Source: Neurospora intermedia (taxonomy: Eukaryota; Ascomycota; Sordariomycetes; Sordariales; Sordariaceae). From it: a stretch of DNA of 64,000 nucleotides. The notes under the pieces are model-generated. The model worked only from the letters and a program-made list of their open reading frames with translations, did not search any database and was not told the origin of the DNA. A program made the translations under genes and the position numbers. Positions 31,462 to 43,168 of this stretch are shown in pieces. Positions within the stretch are counted from its first letter, which is position 1, and every line of letters starts with the position of its first letter. Location of the stretch: positions 248,001 to 312,000 of the forward strand of contig BTPP01000009.1 of the NCBI GenBank assembly GCA_037102815.1, in the 5' to 3' direction.

Positions 31462-34400
31462 TCAACCCCTCTTCACCCCAACCCCAATATCCCGCACCAC
31501 GTAAATCTGCCCATACAAATCCGTGACATCCACAAACAACTTGACTCTCTCCATCTCTCCGTTGCCTACCAACCCTCCCAGCTCTCCCAGTGTCCTTTCC
31601 AATCCGCGTCTCTCATACTCGGCAACCCACATCAGCTCCTCTTTGGCCTTCTTTTTCTTCTCTTCTTCTTCTTCTTCCTCCTTCTTCTCCCCACTATTTT
31701 GATTCCCACCGCTGCAGCCCTTTTCAGCACCAGCCGCCAAATGAAACTCTGCAAAGTTCACCGAATTTAGATTTCCTTCGCTCGCATCCCTAGCGATTGA
31801 CCCATAATCGTTGTACATCCTGCACAAACTTGCCAGGCTCCTCACCATCGCTTCGGCGACATAGCTTGTCCTGGCGTCCTTGTTGAACAGGTTGTCGGTC
31901 TTGTTGCTGTTGTATGGGTGCGAGTGGGAAAGGAGGCAGGTGTAAAATGTAAAAGAGAAGGGGCAGGAGGTGTGGTCGGCGGAGGTGGTGCGAACCCACG
32001 AGTAGAAAGTCCTTGAGTCTGTGGGGGAGAAGATCTTGGGTTGCTGCTCTTGTGTTTTGTGTGAAGACGAAGAATAAGAAGAAGAATAAGAAGAAGAGGA
32101 TGAAGAAGAAGCAAGGCGGCGGCGTTTGGATGGTGGTGGCGACGAAGGATCGTGGGGTTCGGTAATGGGAGGAGATGGGAGGCCGGTTTCGCGCTCCCAA
32201 GAGTTGTCGACTTGACAGACTTGGTTCAATGCAGCCGTAAAGTGGATGTTATCAGCAGCATGCTGAACATGTGCCAACAAGAACGTATGCATTTCGTTCC
32301 TCAACCTAGCCTGTACATTCGCCGGTGCACTTCTGACAGCTGGATGCAGCAAGATGTGTCTGACGTAGCGGGAGAGCGTAGACCGAATCTCTTTCAGGTT
32401 GGTGGGTGTATGATCGGCGTCTCCCCAGATACTCCTTCTCTTACCCGCAGGATCAAACTCTTCCAACACCTGCCCAATCGCTTCCCGAACCGCCTCCAAA
32501 CTTCCCCAGCTTCCGCTGTAGAAACCCAAAAAGTCCCGCTCCACGGCGGTTTCCATATACTCATCCACTTGGTAGTTGAGCATGGACAGGACCATCATCT
32601 CTTGGAGAACGTAGTTGCTCAAGCCTCCACTGTGGCCATGGCCATAGCCGGCGGTGGCTTGTACGCGGAGAGCGTTGCTAGCGGTCCAGGTTAGAGGGAT
32701 AAAAGCCATGTACTTCTCGTCCCCTCCAGTAGTTGGGAAGATGCCGAGCTCCTTACGTTTCCGCTGCAAGAAGCTAAGAGCATAACAAGCCTGCATCTCT
32801 GCCACTCTCAGCAGCTGTGGTGCCAGGTCTCTGAACAAGGGCGTGAGAGACATGAGCTGTCCTGCCTTCAACACTCCCTTGAGCAACCCCTCGGAAACGA
32901 AGAGCGACTCCTTGGTTCTGTACACAACCTGGCCATTTGCATCACCAGTCAAACCAGTGAAGTCGGGCACAGGAATGACTGCCGCAGCAAGACAATACGC
33001 CTCACACAAGACCGGCGAGGCATATGTGACCTTCTCAATCCAGAGGTATTGCCCCTTCTTCCAATCGTGCTTGTGAGCTTCGAGGAAGGCCTTGCCGCTT
33101 TCGATGCTAGCGGTGATGAAGTTGACGCCATGCATGCGACCGAGTTGCTGGATCCATGGGAGATGAGAGAGCCACGAGAGCGTGAGGATGCCGTATGCCG
33201 TGACTTCAGCAATGCCATTTGCCCAGGAGCCATCGAGGCCCTGTGAGCCGAGGACTTTGGTGAGAACATGGAGGGAAGTCATTGGGATTTGCTCCTGAAG
33301 TTCGGGAGCAAGCTGGAAAATGGAAGCCTCGAGGGTGGGGTTGGCGGCTATGGCGTCAAAGAGTGTGGCCAAGGACTGGGAGAGGAGCATCATCCAGTAG
33401 AGTTCGTTGATGTGCTGGATTTTCCTGTCAGTATTTGTCCCTGACACTCACCAAAAGGGGAAGGACGCACTTACCCATTTCTCCCTCACACTATCCGTGT
33501 ACACCTGTTCACAAAGGAACTTTGCCGTCTTGACAATCTGCTGAGCATGAATCGTCGGATCATCCATCATCAGCAGACACGACAAAACATTGCAGTTGGC
33601 GCTGATACTCGGATTTCTCTCCCCTTCGTACGTCCTGAAGTGATCCTTTGCTTCAAATGTCCTGATCAGCGACTCGACGCCCACCTTGGTACCAAGATGT
33701 CTCAACGCCATGATGGCTCTTGCCGTATCATCCGCATCGACAAGGCCGCCGGGAACTGCACATAATCAGTCAGCACTTTCCCCCAGCACCAGGAATGGCA
33801 AGCAACTCACAAAAACTAAACAACCCCCCTTGCCTCCTCCACCCCTCCTCCAAATACCCCCTAATCACTTCCCCCTCCCTATCCCCCAACCTCACCCCCG
33901 CCTCCGCCAGCGTCGTAACCACCCACGTAACCTCAAAAGTCTCAGTCGGCCACGCACACGGCACCCCTCCATCTTCTTTCTCCCCACCTTGTCCTTCCCC
34001 TTCAAACCTCTCTCTATCCAGCACCCCCCTCAAATATGCTTCCGACTGCTCATCCCACATGCCCTTTTCCGCCAAGCCCATCAAATACGCCGCCGTCGAC
34101 GCCGGACTAGCCAGCATACTCCCATTTTCCTCTTTCAAATGGGCGACCTTGGTAAAATCAATGTATCCCACCAGCGCCTCAAGCGAGTGATGAAGCGTCG
34201 AGCAGGCTTGATAGACGTAATTAGCTGGTAACTTGGCGAGTTTGGCATCGTGCAGGGCTTGCAGGGTAGCAGAGCCAGGGAAGTCAGACAGGCCTTGCAC
34301 ACCGGCGTCTTGGAGCAAGGACAGAAGACGAGTAACAAGGAGCTCGAAGCCGACTTGGTCGGTGGTGGCGACGTCCCAGTGCAGAAGCATGGATTGCAGG

Positions 34401-34792
34401 GCTGCTTCGGCTTGGGAGATGCGGTGGTGCAGGGGCCAGTTGCCGAGTTCAGGTTCAAGTTCTTGTTGTGTGAGTTGGGGACATGGAGGAGAAGAAAGGA
34501 GGCACATGGAATGGCGCTTGAGAGCGAGGAGGGCGGCGGCGGTGTTGAGGATGCCGTCCACTGGCGTGGCGTAGGAGGTCCAGCCGCCGGAGGGAAGTTG
34601 GTGCTGGAGGAGGTAGGTGAAGCATTGGGGGAAGAGGAAGGGGCTAGAGTCTGCGGGTTTTTGGATCATGGATAGCCATGCGGTATCATAGATGGCTGAG
34701 GAGGTGGTGCCTAGGCCTTTGCCGGAAGAGCAATGGGAGGCGATGAAGGAGATGAGAGAGTTGATTTGGGATTGGAGTATCGTGGAATCCAT
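31462..34792 (-). CDS. Bifunctional diterpene synthase (CPS/KS type)
   Basis: Exons 34792-33811, 33755-33475 and 33414-31462 give 1071 residues. Introns of 55 and 60 bases keep phase; the first restores GGLFSFFPGGLVDADDTA. The enzyme should cyclise geranylgeranyl diphosphate in two steps. Class II features: YDTAWLSMI near 50, the protonating DxDD motif as DADD at 334-337, and QGLDGSW near 480. Class I candidates are DEYME near 705 (DDxxD/E type) and NDYGSIARDASEGNLNSVNF in the C-terminal third, matching the NSE/DTE motif with Asp at the last metal position. Known fungal CPS/KS proteins are about 950 residues; the extra length is partly low-complexity inserts (a Pro/Ser block after KRRR, and a Glu/Lys run). 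Oxidase and P450 genes follow at 36483 and 40090. The product cannot be predicted. Confidence 0.9.
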
Positions 34793-36482
34793 GGTTGCGA
34801 GTGAATTATGTGTGATGGTGGTGTTGCGAGTTGTGAATAGAGGATCTGTTGATGAACGGGAGAACAGTTGATGAAGTATTATACTTGTCATCAAGTCTTG
34901 TGGTTTTGACTCCTCCATCTCGAGTTTTGAGCTTAAAGTTGAATATTGAAGAGTCCGCCATTCGGCTTTACACCAGACTCCAAGGTTCAGCCTGGATCGA
35001 TTCACATCACGGAGTGATTTGTCCTAGGATCGCCAGGTCCTCTTCAAATCTCATGAGACTAAGATTCTTCATTTGTGACAAGTGACGAAAGACATGCCTG
35101 TGATCAACAAGCTGATGGAGGAGCATCCGATAGCTGGACTTCAAGACTCGAGTAGGTAGGATTCTCAGCTGCAACCCCATGGGACCCATGAAAAATAGCC
35201 GCCTGAAAACATTCGAGTTCCGCTCTACCGAGCAAGGTACTGCTTGTATACAGGGTCAGCATTCAACAGACTACGTTGATGAAAGTAATACATACCTTAT
35301 CTTTTTTCTCTTTTTTTTGTCTTTCTTTTCCTTTTTTCTTTCTTTCTGTAGTATCGCAAAGAAAATTACGACTGCAACATGTTCCATCTTGACCCGCCAA
35401 AACTCAACCGTGCGGGACACCACCTCCGATTCCAAGACTGGAGCCCTCAAGACACTCATCGTTGAAGGATCGATGTGCTCTGTGGAAAGAGCATCGGTAA
35501 GGTTCTCGCACGGTCTCAGGGGCATAACTTAACATTGATGGCATCAACATACCGGGCCTACTCGCCTGAGTTCGGTTCGCGTTGTTCGTCAAGCCGATCA
35601 TAGGTAGAGGTATCTTTCCACGCACGACAAATCGATCCAGATCTTGCACAGGGCCTAGTGGATTGGGATCGGCGGCCTGCGTATTTCCCAGTGCGACTTA
35701 GCTATCGGGGCCGTTGTCGTGTAACCCGGACTAGGTAGTGTAAGTGTAGTAGTGTACACAGTAATTCCCCGACTGCTTTGAAAGCGTGTGATAGTATCAC
35801 GTACCTTGATGGCATCTCAGTTTAAAGATGTTTCATTTCATCACTGTCTCAATCTAGGGTGTATACGCAATAGCGTCCAGTTGCAGTCTTAGACAGGAAG
35901 GTGGGCACTGGCCGACACTGTGTGCCATAGGGTATGTCAGGGAGGTGGTAATAGGCATGGGATGTGCACCGATTGGTGCTGTTAAGTAGCACTATGGCCG
36001 GGCCTTCACACCCGATTTTCCAATATCACTTGGGGCCATGTGCCCAGCCCGACAGGGGGCGGATAACGCGCTGCAGCCCTGAAAAGTTGGACCCCTGTTA
36101 AGGCTGCTGGATCCATGACGGTGATCACCTCAGTGTTGTATGTACCTTGCATACCTACCTTGAGTAAAACACCAAATCTCCGGGGTCGTGATGGTGATGA
36201 TATCCCGGGACCCGAGGCTGCACGACAGTTGATGCCAAGTGGTTGTTGATCCTTCAGCTTGACCGGGCCTGTGTGAGAGGTATACTCACCTTGATCCTTG
36301 AGAAACAAAGCAATGACTGATGAACCAAAGGCCGAAATCGGTCGGGTAGAAGAAGAGCTTCATGGCCTCAAATCCAGTTGCCTTATTAGTACTGGCCCTG
36401 TACCGCTCTCTTGCTTTGCTTTGTGAGATGCCGATCAGTCGACAAGCAAAAAACCACTCATAACATATAGCAACCATTCACG
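34793..36482. other. Divergent promoter region, terpene synthase / FAD oxidase
   Basis: About 1.7 kb between two divergently transcribed genes of the putative cluster, so it probably holds both promoters. No gene is supported. A T/C-rich tract lies at 35304-35346. I see no binding site I could name with confidence. Confidence 0.5.
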
Positions 36483-38187
36483 ATGATGTCCTCAGCTCTT
36501 CTCAAGCTCTTCAGATCCACTGGATCTTACCTCTTAGCCATCTCACGGCACTCAATCTTCCGCCCACACTCAATCAGAGGCATTTCCATCCCAAAGACCG
36601 ACCATGAACGAGCAGCTGCTGCTCGTGACCTGCTCAAAGCCGCTTTCGGAGAGCGGGTCATCACCGCCGATGACCCTACCTCCAGGCCCATGGTGGCTCT
36701 TACAACGCCCTGGTAGTGTTCCTCCATCCATCCGTTCTTCATTCCGGTACTGACCACGTTGTGCTTTGGTTTTCAGGTCAACAACCTGCCACCTCCCCTC
36801 TGCTGCGTACTTTCAACCTGTTTCGGCAGCCGAGGTCAGCACGGCGCTCTCCATCATTACCAAAACGCAATGCAAATTTGCTGTGCGTGCCACGGGCCAC
36901 AATCCCAACCCGGGCTTCAGCAGCACTCGTGAAGATGGCGTGATTATTGATTTGCAGCTGTTGAACGATAAGTCCTTTGACCCGGAGACAGGGATAGCGA
37001 GCGTGGGAGCGGGAAACACCTGGGGAGATGTGTATACCTGGCTCGAAGGCAAGGGCAGAAGTGTGATGGGGGGACGATACGAGGAGATTGGTGTGGCGGG
37101 GTTTGTGCTGGGAGGGGGGATGCCAGGGTTTGTGAACCTGAGGGGGATGGGATGTGATCAGGTCCGGGGATTTGAGGTCGTCCTTGGAGATGGGCACACT
37201 GTCCACTGCTCTGCCGAAGTCCGACCGGACCTTTACCGGGCTCTGAAGGGCGGCGGATCCAACTTTGGAGTCGTTACCACCTTCTACTTGCAGACGTATC
37301 CGTTGTTGAAGACGCAGTATACCGTCAGCTTGTACAAGCCAGATGATTACGCCAACATCATCGAGGCTTCGGTAGCGACGCACAAGGAGATGGAGACGGA
37401 TGCCCAAGCGGCGTACTTTACCAACGTCCACAGGGATTTTGTCGCCATTGGACAGCTGTATGCCGACACGCCCGAGGAAGAACCAAAGGTGTTTGAGCCG
37501 TTCCGGAAATTGGAGAGTATGATGGCGCCCGTGGTGCCAAAGACGGATGGCACGCTGTCGACGCTGGCGCAGGCCATTGGACATCGGCCTCCCAAGGGAA
37601 AGTAGGTCATGACTCCTTCCCCCTCTTCATCTCACCCACCACTGCACCCACCACTGCACCCCATGCTAACCACCACCCTCCTCCTTCCTCCCAACAGACG
37701 CACCATCTTCACCATCTCCACCAAAGTCGACAAGGACCTCTACCTCGCCATCCACCAAATCTGGCAAGACATAACCGCCACGCTCCCCCCTTCCAGTGAC
37801 GGCACAGATCTGCACTACACCATCCAGCCCGTCACTGCCTCTGCTGCCCGCGCCGGTCGTGACAACGGCACAGGTGGCAATGCTCTCGGTCTGCAAGAGG
37901 TGTCGCAGAACTGGTGCGTGTTCACGCTGGAGTACCCGCGGGACGGGGATGACGCGGTACATCAAGCAGCCATGGATCGCCTTTACGAGCAGGTGAAGGC
38001 GGCGGCGGAGGAGAGGAGCCTGTTGCTGGACTTTGTTTGCCCGACGTTTGCGGACAAGAGGCAGGATGTGCTGCGGGGGTTCGGAGAGGAGAATGTCGGG
38101 TTGATCAAGGAAGTTGCGGCAAAGTATGATGGCGAGGGGGTGTTTCAGAAATTGCAATATGGAGGGTTCTTGGTGAGGGATTTGTGA
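36483..38187 (+). CDS. BBE-like FAD-linked oxidoreductase
   Basis: Exons 36483-36712, 36777-37601 and 37698-38187 give 514 residues, all junctions in phase. This is the berberine-bridge-enzyme-like/6-hydroxynicotine-oxidase-like family: flavoenzymes that oxidise alcohols or C-H bonds in secondary metabolites, passing electrons to O2. Visible features: CKFAVRATGHNPNPGFSS, where the His after TG is the usual flavin-linking residue; the FAD-binding GGRYEEIGVAGFVLGGGMPGF; GGGSNFGVVT; and a C-terminal GGFLVRDL like the family's final strand. The Cys used for a second flavin bond in bicovalent members is absent, so mono-covalent FAD is expected. No clear signal peptide. Position between the terpene synthase and the P450 suggests a tailoring role. 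Confidence 0.87.
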
Positions 38188-40089
38188 TTTGTAAGTACCT
38201 TAGTACCTGGGTTGTGATGGTCCGTCGTGAGCGGGAATGACGTGGGAGGGGAAGTGGGGTACAGATAGTAGGTTAGCTCTTTCTAACGTTTCAATGTGGA
38301 AAAATGTCCTTGTATAGATACAACACGTTATTGTACCACCTCTTATATTGAATAGACGTGCAGCGCAAATTACAGCGTCGGTTTTCCCATGAATTGACAC
38401 CATCTGGCCATGTTTTTCTTTCCCCCACCAGTCACCACCTGCCGTGTCCTTTCACACATTCACATGGCAACACCACCTCAGATTCTCGTATCCATCTTCC
38501 ACTTCACACTCGCTTCCACACGAGAGCTAATCACTCAACATGACAAATCTGCAACAACCTCAATGCCATTTTCTGTTTTCGGGTTCTTCGAGCCGCGCTG
38601 CCGGAAAGATGTAACCCCGGCTTCGGCCTCTTCATACTTGCAGTGGTTCGTCCCCTGCTTCATCGTCTAGCGTAGTGATGATCTTCGGCCCAGCCCAACC
38701 GCCACCCGCTCGGCTCCACGATGGGTTCGAATCACATGTTACTTCAGGCACAGTGGACGTCCCCTTTGAAATCCCCTTTAGTGAATTCCTCTTCCCGATA
38801 GGTACTTATTGACCACAGTGCCCGTTCATCTCATGGTCCGGCACAGTACATAGTATTGATTACGAAGAGCCGTGGGACTGACCCCTACACTTAGTGGACG
38901 CTGAATCACATCCGTCATCTGCCGCTGTATTATTCGGACAGATGAAGTGATGGTGTTGACCCAAACAATCCGGGCGCCATTGATATCATCGCCACTTACC
39001 GGCTTCACAGCACATCTTCCCCTAGCGTTTGGCCCCATCTCTCCCTCCATCCATCCGAGACATGTTCGCAGATCACCACGTGCGGACATTTTGCGATTCC
39101 TGCAAATTTGCTTGCCGCAAATCCCATTCCGGTATGTACCTTAGCTGCCATCCCTGTCTCAGCGCGTCAAGGGTAAAACAGTTCAGGCACAGTGCTCACA
39201 TACTCCAAAGAAACTCCGAAACATTTCAGCGTCAACACCAAAGCAATGAGACACACTCATGTCAGTTCCATGTCCTCCCGCACCGCGCTTATGGAAATCC
39301 ACTGTGCTTGCCGCATCCACTGCGGGATACCATAGACATGATGATGTGCTAGGGTGTCTTAGATCAAGCTTGATCCGTTCGGCTGTGATGGCTCAAAGAT
39401 TTCATCACTCGATTTTCTCCACCCACCCAGGACATGTGATGCTACAGCAGCTGAAAAAGTGAAAAGTGATCGGAGTAACCACACGAACTGTTAACCCGAT
39501 CCAACTTGCTTTTTTCTTCCATTATGCACAGCATTCGATCTTAGGAGATGGCCGTTGAATATTGCAACATGTATGGTTGCACTGGACAACTCGATGTTAC
39601 TATCAAGGATCACTATCAAGCCGAGTGGCACGGAGCCAAACTCCAGCTGAAAAAAAATTGAAGAACCAAAAAACTGAAAGGTGTGTGACGAGCAGAGACA
39701 TCAAGGGCCATGTGGGGATGAAGGTTTCTGATTTTCCCTTCGAGTGTCGAGCCAATACTGGTGAGCATCACATTCACGGACTTGAACTCCAGCCTAGCCT
39801 CAGCTCATGTTTTCCAGCTCAGATGTGATAGCTTCACACTTTTCGGCTTCATCACGGCCTCCGACTCTCAGCCTTTGTGGAAACCAATCAATGAATCAGG
39901 ACAGGAGGCCGCGAACGAACCGATATCCAGGGGCAGACAAGATAGAAATGATCCGGTCTACAAAAGTCAAAGAGACATAAAACACAACGGCCACCTCTCT
40001 TTCTTGCCTCAGTCTCCCATCATATCATCTGCTTCATCCTCCACTCAGCCAAACATCCATCACCCCAAAAGGCACAAGAAAACAACACA
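38188..40089. other. Intergenic, oxidase 3' flank and P450 promoter
   Basis: About 1.9 kb. No supported gene; open frames are short and of random composition. A T-loop-like GGTTCGAATC near 38725 is not part of a foldable tRNA. Confidence 0.5.
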
Positions 40090-42008
40090 ATGAACACACT
40101 ACACAACACCTCCTCCCCACCGGGGCCTCTAAACCCATATGCTAACCCTTTCCACCTCACCATCAAAGATCGGATCGAGCATCTGAGCTACCCCAAAACC
40201 TTTGCCCTCATACTCATCACATCCTGGTTTCTCTCCGCCACCGCCAAATGGCTTACCAGCGGCAAGCGCAAGAAACTCGCGATCCCCACTTGGGGCTATC
40301 GCTCGTGGTTCGAACCGACGCTCTTGTTGCAGGCCAGGTTCGTCATGGGGGCTAGACAGCTGGTGCATGAGGCTTACACCAAGGTACGCAATTCTGATGA
40401 GAAAGGGAATGGGGGGAAATAATGGACTGACACGAGGTAAACAGATGCCAAACATGCCCTTTGTCCTCAAACGCTACGACGCCGATTTTCTGATCTTACC
40501 CATCCGGTACCTGGACGAGTTACGCTTGATTCCGCTGAGCAAGCTGAGCAACAAGGGTGCTAATGTCGCCGTACGTCCCTTCATTCCTTCTTTCTACCGA
40601 CCCTTTGTATTCAGGGCAAAGTCACTAACGTCCATAGAACCTCGTCCCCGAATACCACGGCATCACCTTCCTCCTCACCAACAACCTCCACGTCGAAGTC
40701 CTCCGCAAAAAGCTCACTCCTGAGCTCTGGAAATTCATCGACTCGGCCTCCACCGAGCTCTCCCACGGTTGGGACATCTCCCTGCCCCACTCCAAACTCG
40801 CCGCCAACGGGAACGACTGGGTCAAGATCGACTTTGAGCGCACCGTCCGCGACCTAGTCTCCCGCATGACGGCCAAAGTCTTTTTAGGCGACCCGGCCTG
40901 CCGCGACGAGACCTGGCTCGGCATCTCGGTCGCTTTCAGCATCGACTTGTTCACCGCCAGCTTCACCATGAAGATGTTCCCGCCCTGGATGTACCCTGTC
41001 GTTGCTCCCCTCATCCCGGCGCGGAGAAGGGTGTTGAAGCAATTAAAAGCTGCGCGGGTGATCGTCGGGGAGCAGATGCGCAAGCATGCATCGCTCAAGG
41101 AGAAGAGGGCGCAGGCGGCACGGGGAGAGGTGAGCCTCACGGCAGATGAAGCACAGGATACCCTGCTGGATTGGATGCTGGATCACGGAAAGGGGGATGA
41201 AGTGAAAGTGGAGGAGATGAGCGCGCGACAGTGTGTGTTGACGCTGGCGAGTATTCATACTACTGCGAGCCAGGCGGCGAATATGGTGTTTGATTTGTGC
41301 GAACATCCGCAGTGGTGGGGGGTGCTGCAGGAGGAGGTGGATGAGATTGCAAAGGAACTGGGGCCGCCGGGGTTGGCGGGTGGCATGAAAGAGGGCGGCA
41401 GCGGGGTGAGCGTCAAGGAGTGGTGTGTCAGGCTGGAGAAGCTGGATAGTTTCTTTCAGGAGACGCAGAGGAGGGAGCCGCCTATTATGCGTATGTTCCC
41501 CTTTCCCTTTCCCTTTTCTGTTTCCTTTCTTTCGTTTTGATGGCGGGACGGGATATGCTAACGGAAGGATACCTACCTAAACACAGTCGGACCACAACGT
41601 CTGGCCCAACAAGACGTCACCCTCAAAGACGGCACCTTCATCCCCCGTGGCACCCGTGTTGCCTTCCCCATGCTTGAACACCAAATGGATCCGCAGACGT
41701 ACGAAAACCCAAACGAGTACGATCCCATGCGCTTCTACCGCAAGCGACACGAGTCGCCAGACCAGATGCACCTGCACATGGCCGGGCAGACGCATCCAAA
41801 TGTTCTTGGCTTTGGATATGGAAACCAGGCGTGTCCGGGCAGACAGTTTGCCGTGGCAGAGATCAAGCTCATCATGGCGAGAATGTTGTATGAGTTTGAG
41901 TTCAAGTTTGCGGACGAAAAGAAGGGGAGGCCGAAGACGGGGTATATCAATGAGATGGCCATGACGGATTGGAATGCGAGGTTGTTGATGAGGAAGAGGG
42001 TGAGGTAA
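40090..42008 (+). CDS. Cytochrome P450 monooxygenase
   Basis: Exons 40090-40383, 40445-40570, 40638-41490 and 41587-42008 give 564 residues with consistent phases. An N-terminal membrane anchor is visible (TFALILITSWFLSATAKWL, about residues 38-56), as expected for an ER-bound P450. The I-helix reads ASIHTTAS, a form seen in fungal P450 groups that include ent-kaurene and other diterpene oxidases. The K-helix ExxR is ETQR within LDSFFQETQRREPP, and the heme-binding loop is FGYGNQACPGRQF with its Cys ligand. It lies about 1.9 kb downstream of the FAD oxidase on the same strand. Likely role: hydroxylation or stepwise oxidation of the diterpene made by the 31462-34792 enzyme. That link is inference from position and family. 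Confidence 0.92.
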
Positions 42009-42209
42009 GCGGTTGTGGGTGTGGTGAGTAGAAGACGACGGGAAAAGAAGTGTGTGAATAAATTGATTATGTCCATATCCAGTTCTCTCTAAAAGATAAA
42101 TAAATAAAATTCAAAAAGAAAAAAAAGCAATATTCTTTTCGCCTTCCCTCGATTCTTTCCCCTAGATCCCCCCCTTCCCCCCTCCTCCTCTTTTACCTAA
42201 CCACCAAGA

Positions 42210-43168
42210 CTAAACCCCAATCCCATCTTCGTACCCCTCCACCGGCTCAGCATCCGGCACATGATCCGCCTCCCAGTCCACCCTCCAAAGCAAACACGTC
42301 TTCCCCTCCTTCTCCTCCCCATAGCTCGTCCGCCCTACCACCGTCCCGCCCTTCTTGTGTATTTCGCTATCCGTATCACACAAGTCGACAGGCATCCGCA
42401 AGTACCGCCCACATTCCCCTTCGTCAAAAACCCACTCGCACCCGTCCATAACTTCAAGCGAAATCACAATGTGCGTCTCGCCTATAAGCTGGAGCCCTCG
42501 ATCCATCCAGTTCCACTGGTGCTGGCGGAAGCCCGTCAGCGGGTGACGAGTGCCGACCGGGGTCATGGATTCCACGTCCAGCGCATGGCAAAAGTCGGTG
42601 ATGGACCGAATGAACTTGCGCCGGGCGCTCCACCAGCCGAATTGGTAGCACGAGACCAAGTGGTTATCTCGGTCGAGGGCGACGAGGTCGTCGGGAAGTG
42701 GGGCGGCGCGGAGGAGGGGGGTCCGGGAGGGTTCGATGATGATGACGGCGGAGGGGGCGGGGGTCGGTACGTTAATAATAATAACGACGTTGGACGGGGT
42801 GGGTTCTGCGCGAGCGAGGGCCCTTTTGGTGGTGGTGGTGGTGGTGGTGGTGGTGCTAATGTTGCTGACCGGGGTGGCGATGCCGGCGGTGGTGAAGACA
42901 GTGGTGGTTCGTGTGTTCGTCCTCATCACAAGAGGAGTGTGGATTGTCGCGGAGACTGGTCTCCGCGCTGTTGAGAACGTGGTGTCTGTTTTGGTTAGAG
43001 AAGGAGATATGGATTGGAGGTGACAGAAGATAGGTAGGTATTGTATATCTTACTCTCGGCCTTGGACAGCTGACCACTTCCAGTCTTGGTGGTGTCAGCG
43101 AGGAGGGCACATGTGCCCAAGAAGAAGAGCAGCCCACAAAGGACGCGGAAAATGGTGATGGGTGCCAT
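42210..43168 (-). CDS. Secreted six-cysteine protein, copy B
   Basis: Exons 43168-43054 and 42985-42210 give 296 residues; the 68-base intron falls at the same place and phase as in copy A. Residues 1-25 form a signal peptide (IFRVLCGLLFFLGTCALLA). A Thr-rich linker with a run of nine Thr follows, then the same domain with all six Cys of copy A (SCY, FCHAL, GCEWVFD, ECGRYLRMPVD, LCD, TCLLWR). Compared with copy A it lacks a stretch before the last Cys and the Gly/Lys tail. Both reading frames are intact. The stop codons of this gene and the P450 (convergent) are about 200 bases apart. Function unknown. Confidence 0.83.

Noticed and set aside
38720-38735. GGTTCGAATC, a tRNA T-loop-like sequence
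   Set aside because: The flanking bases do not pair as a T stem, and no acceptor or anticodon arm can be formed.
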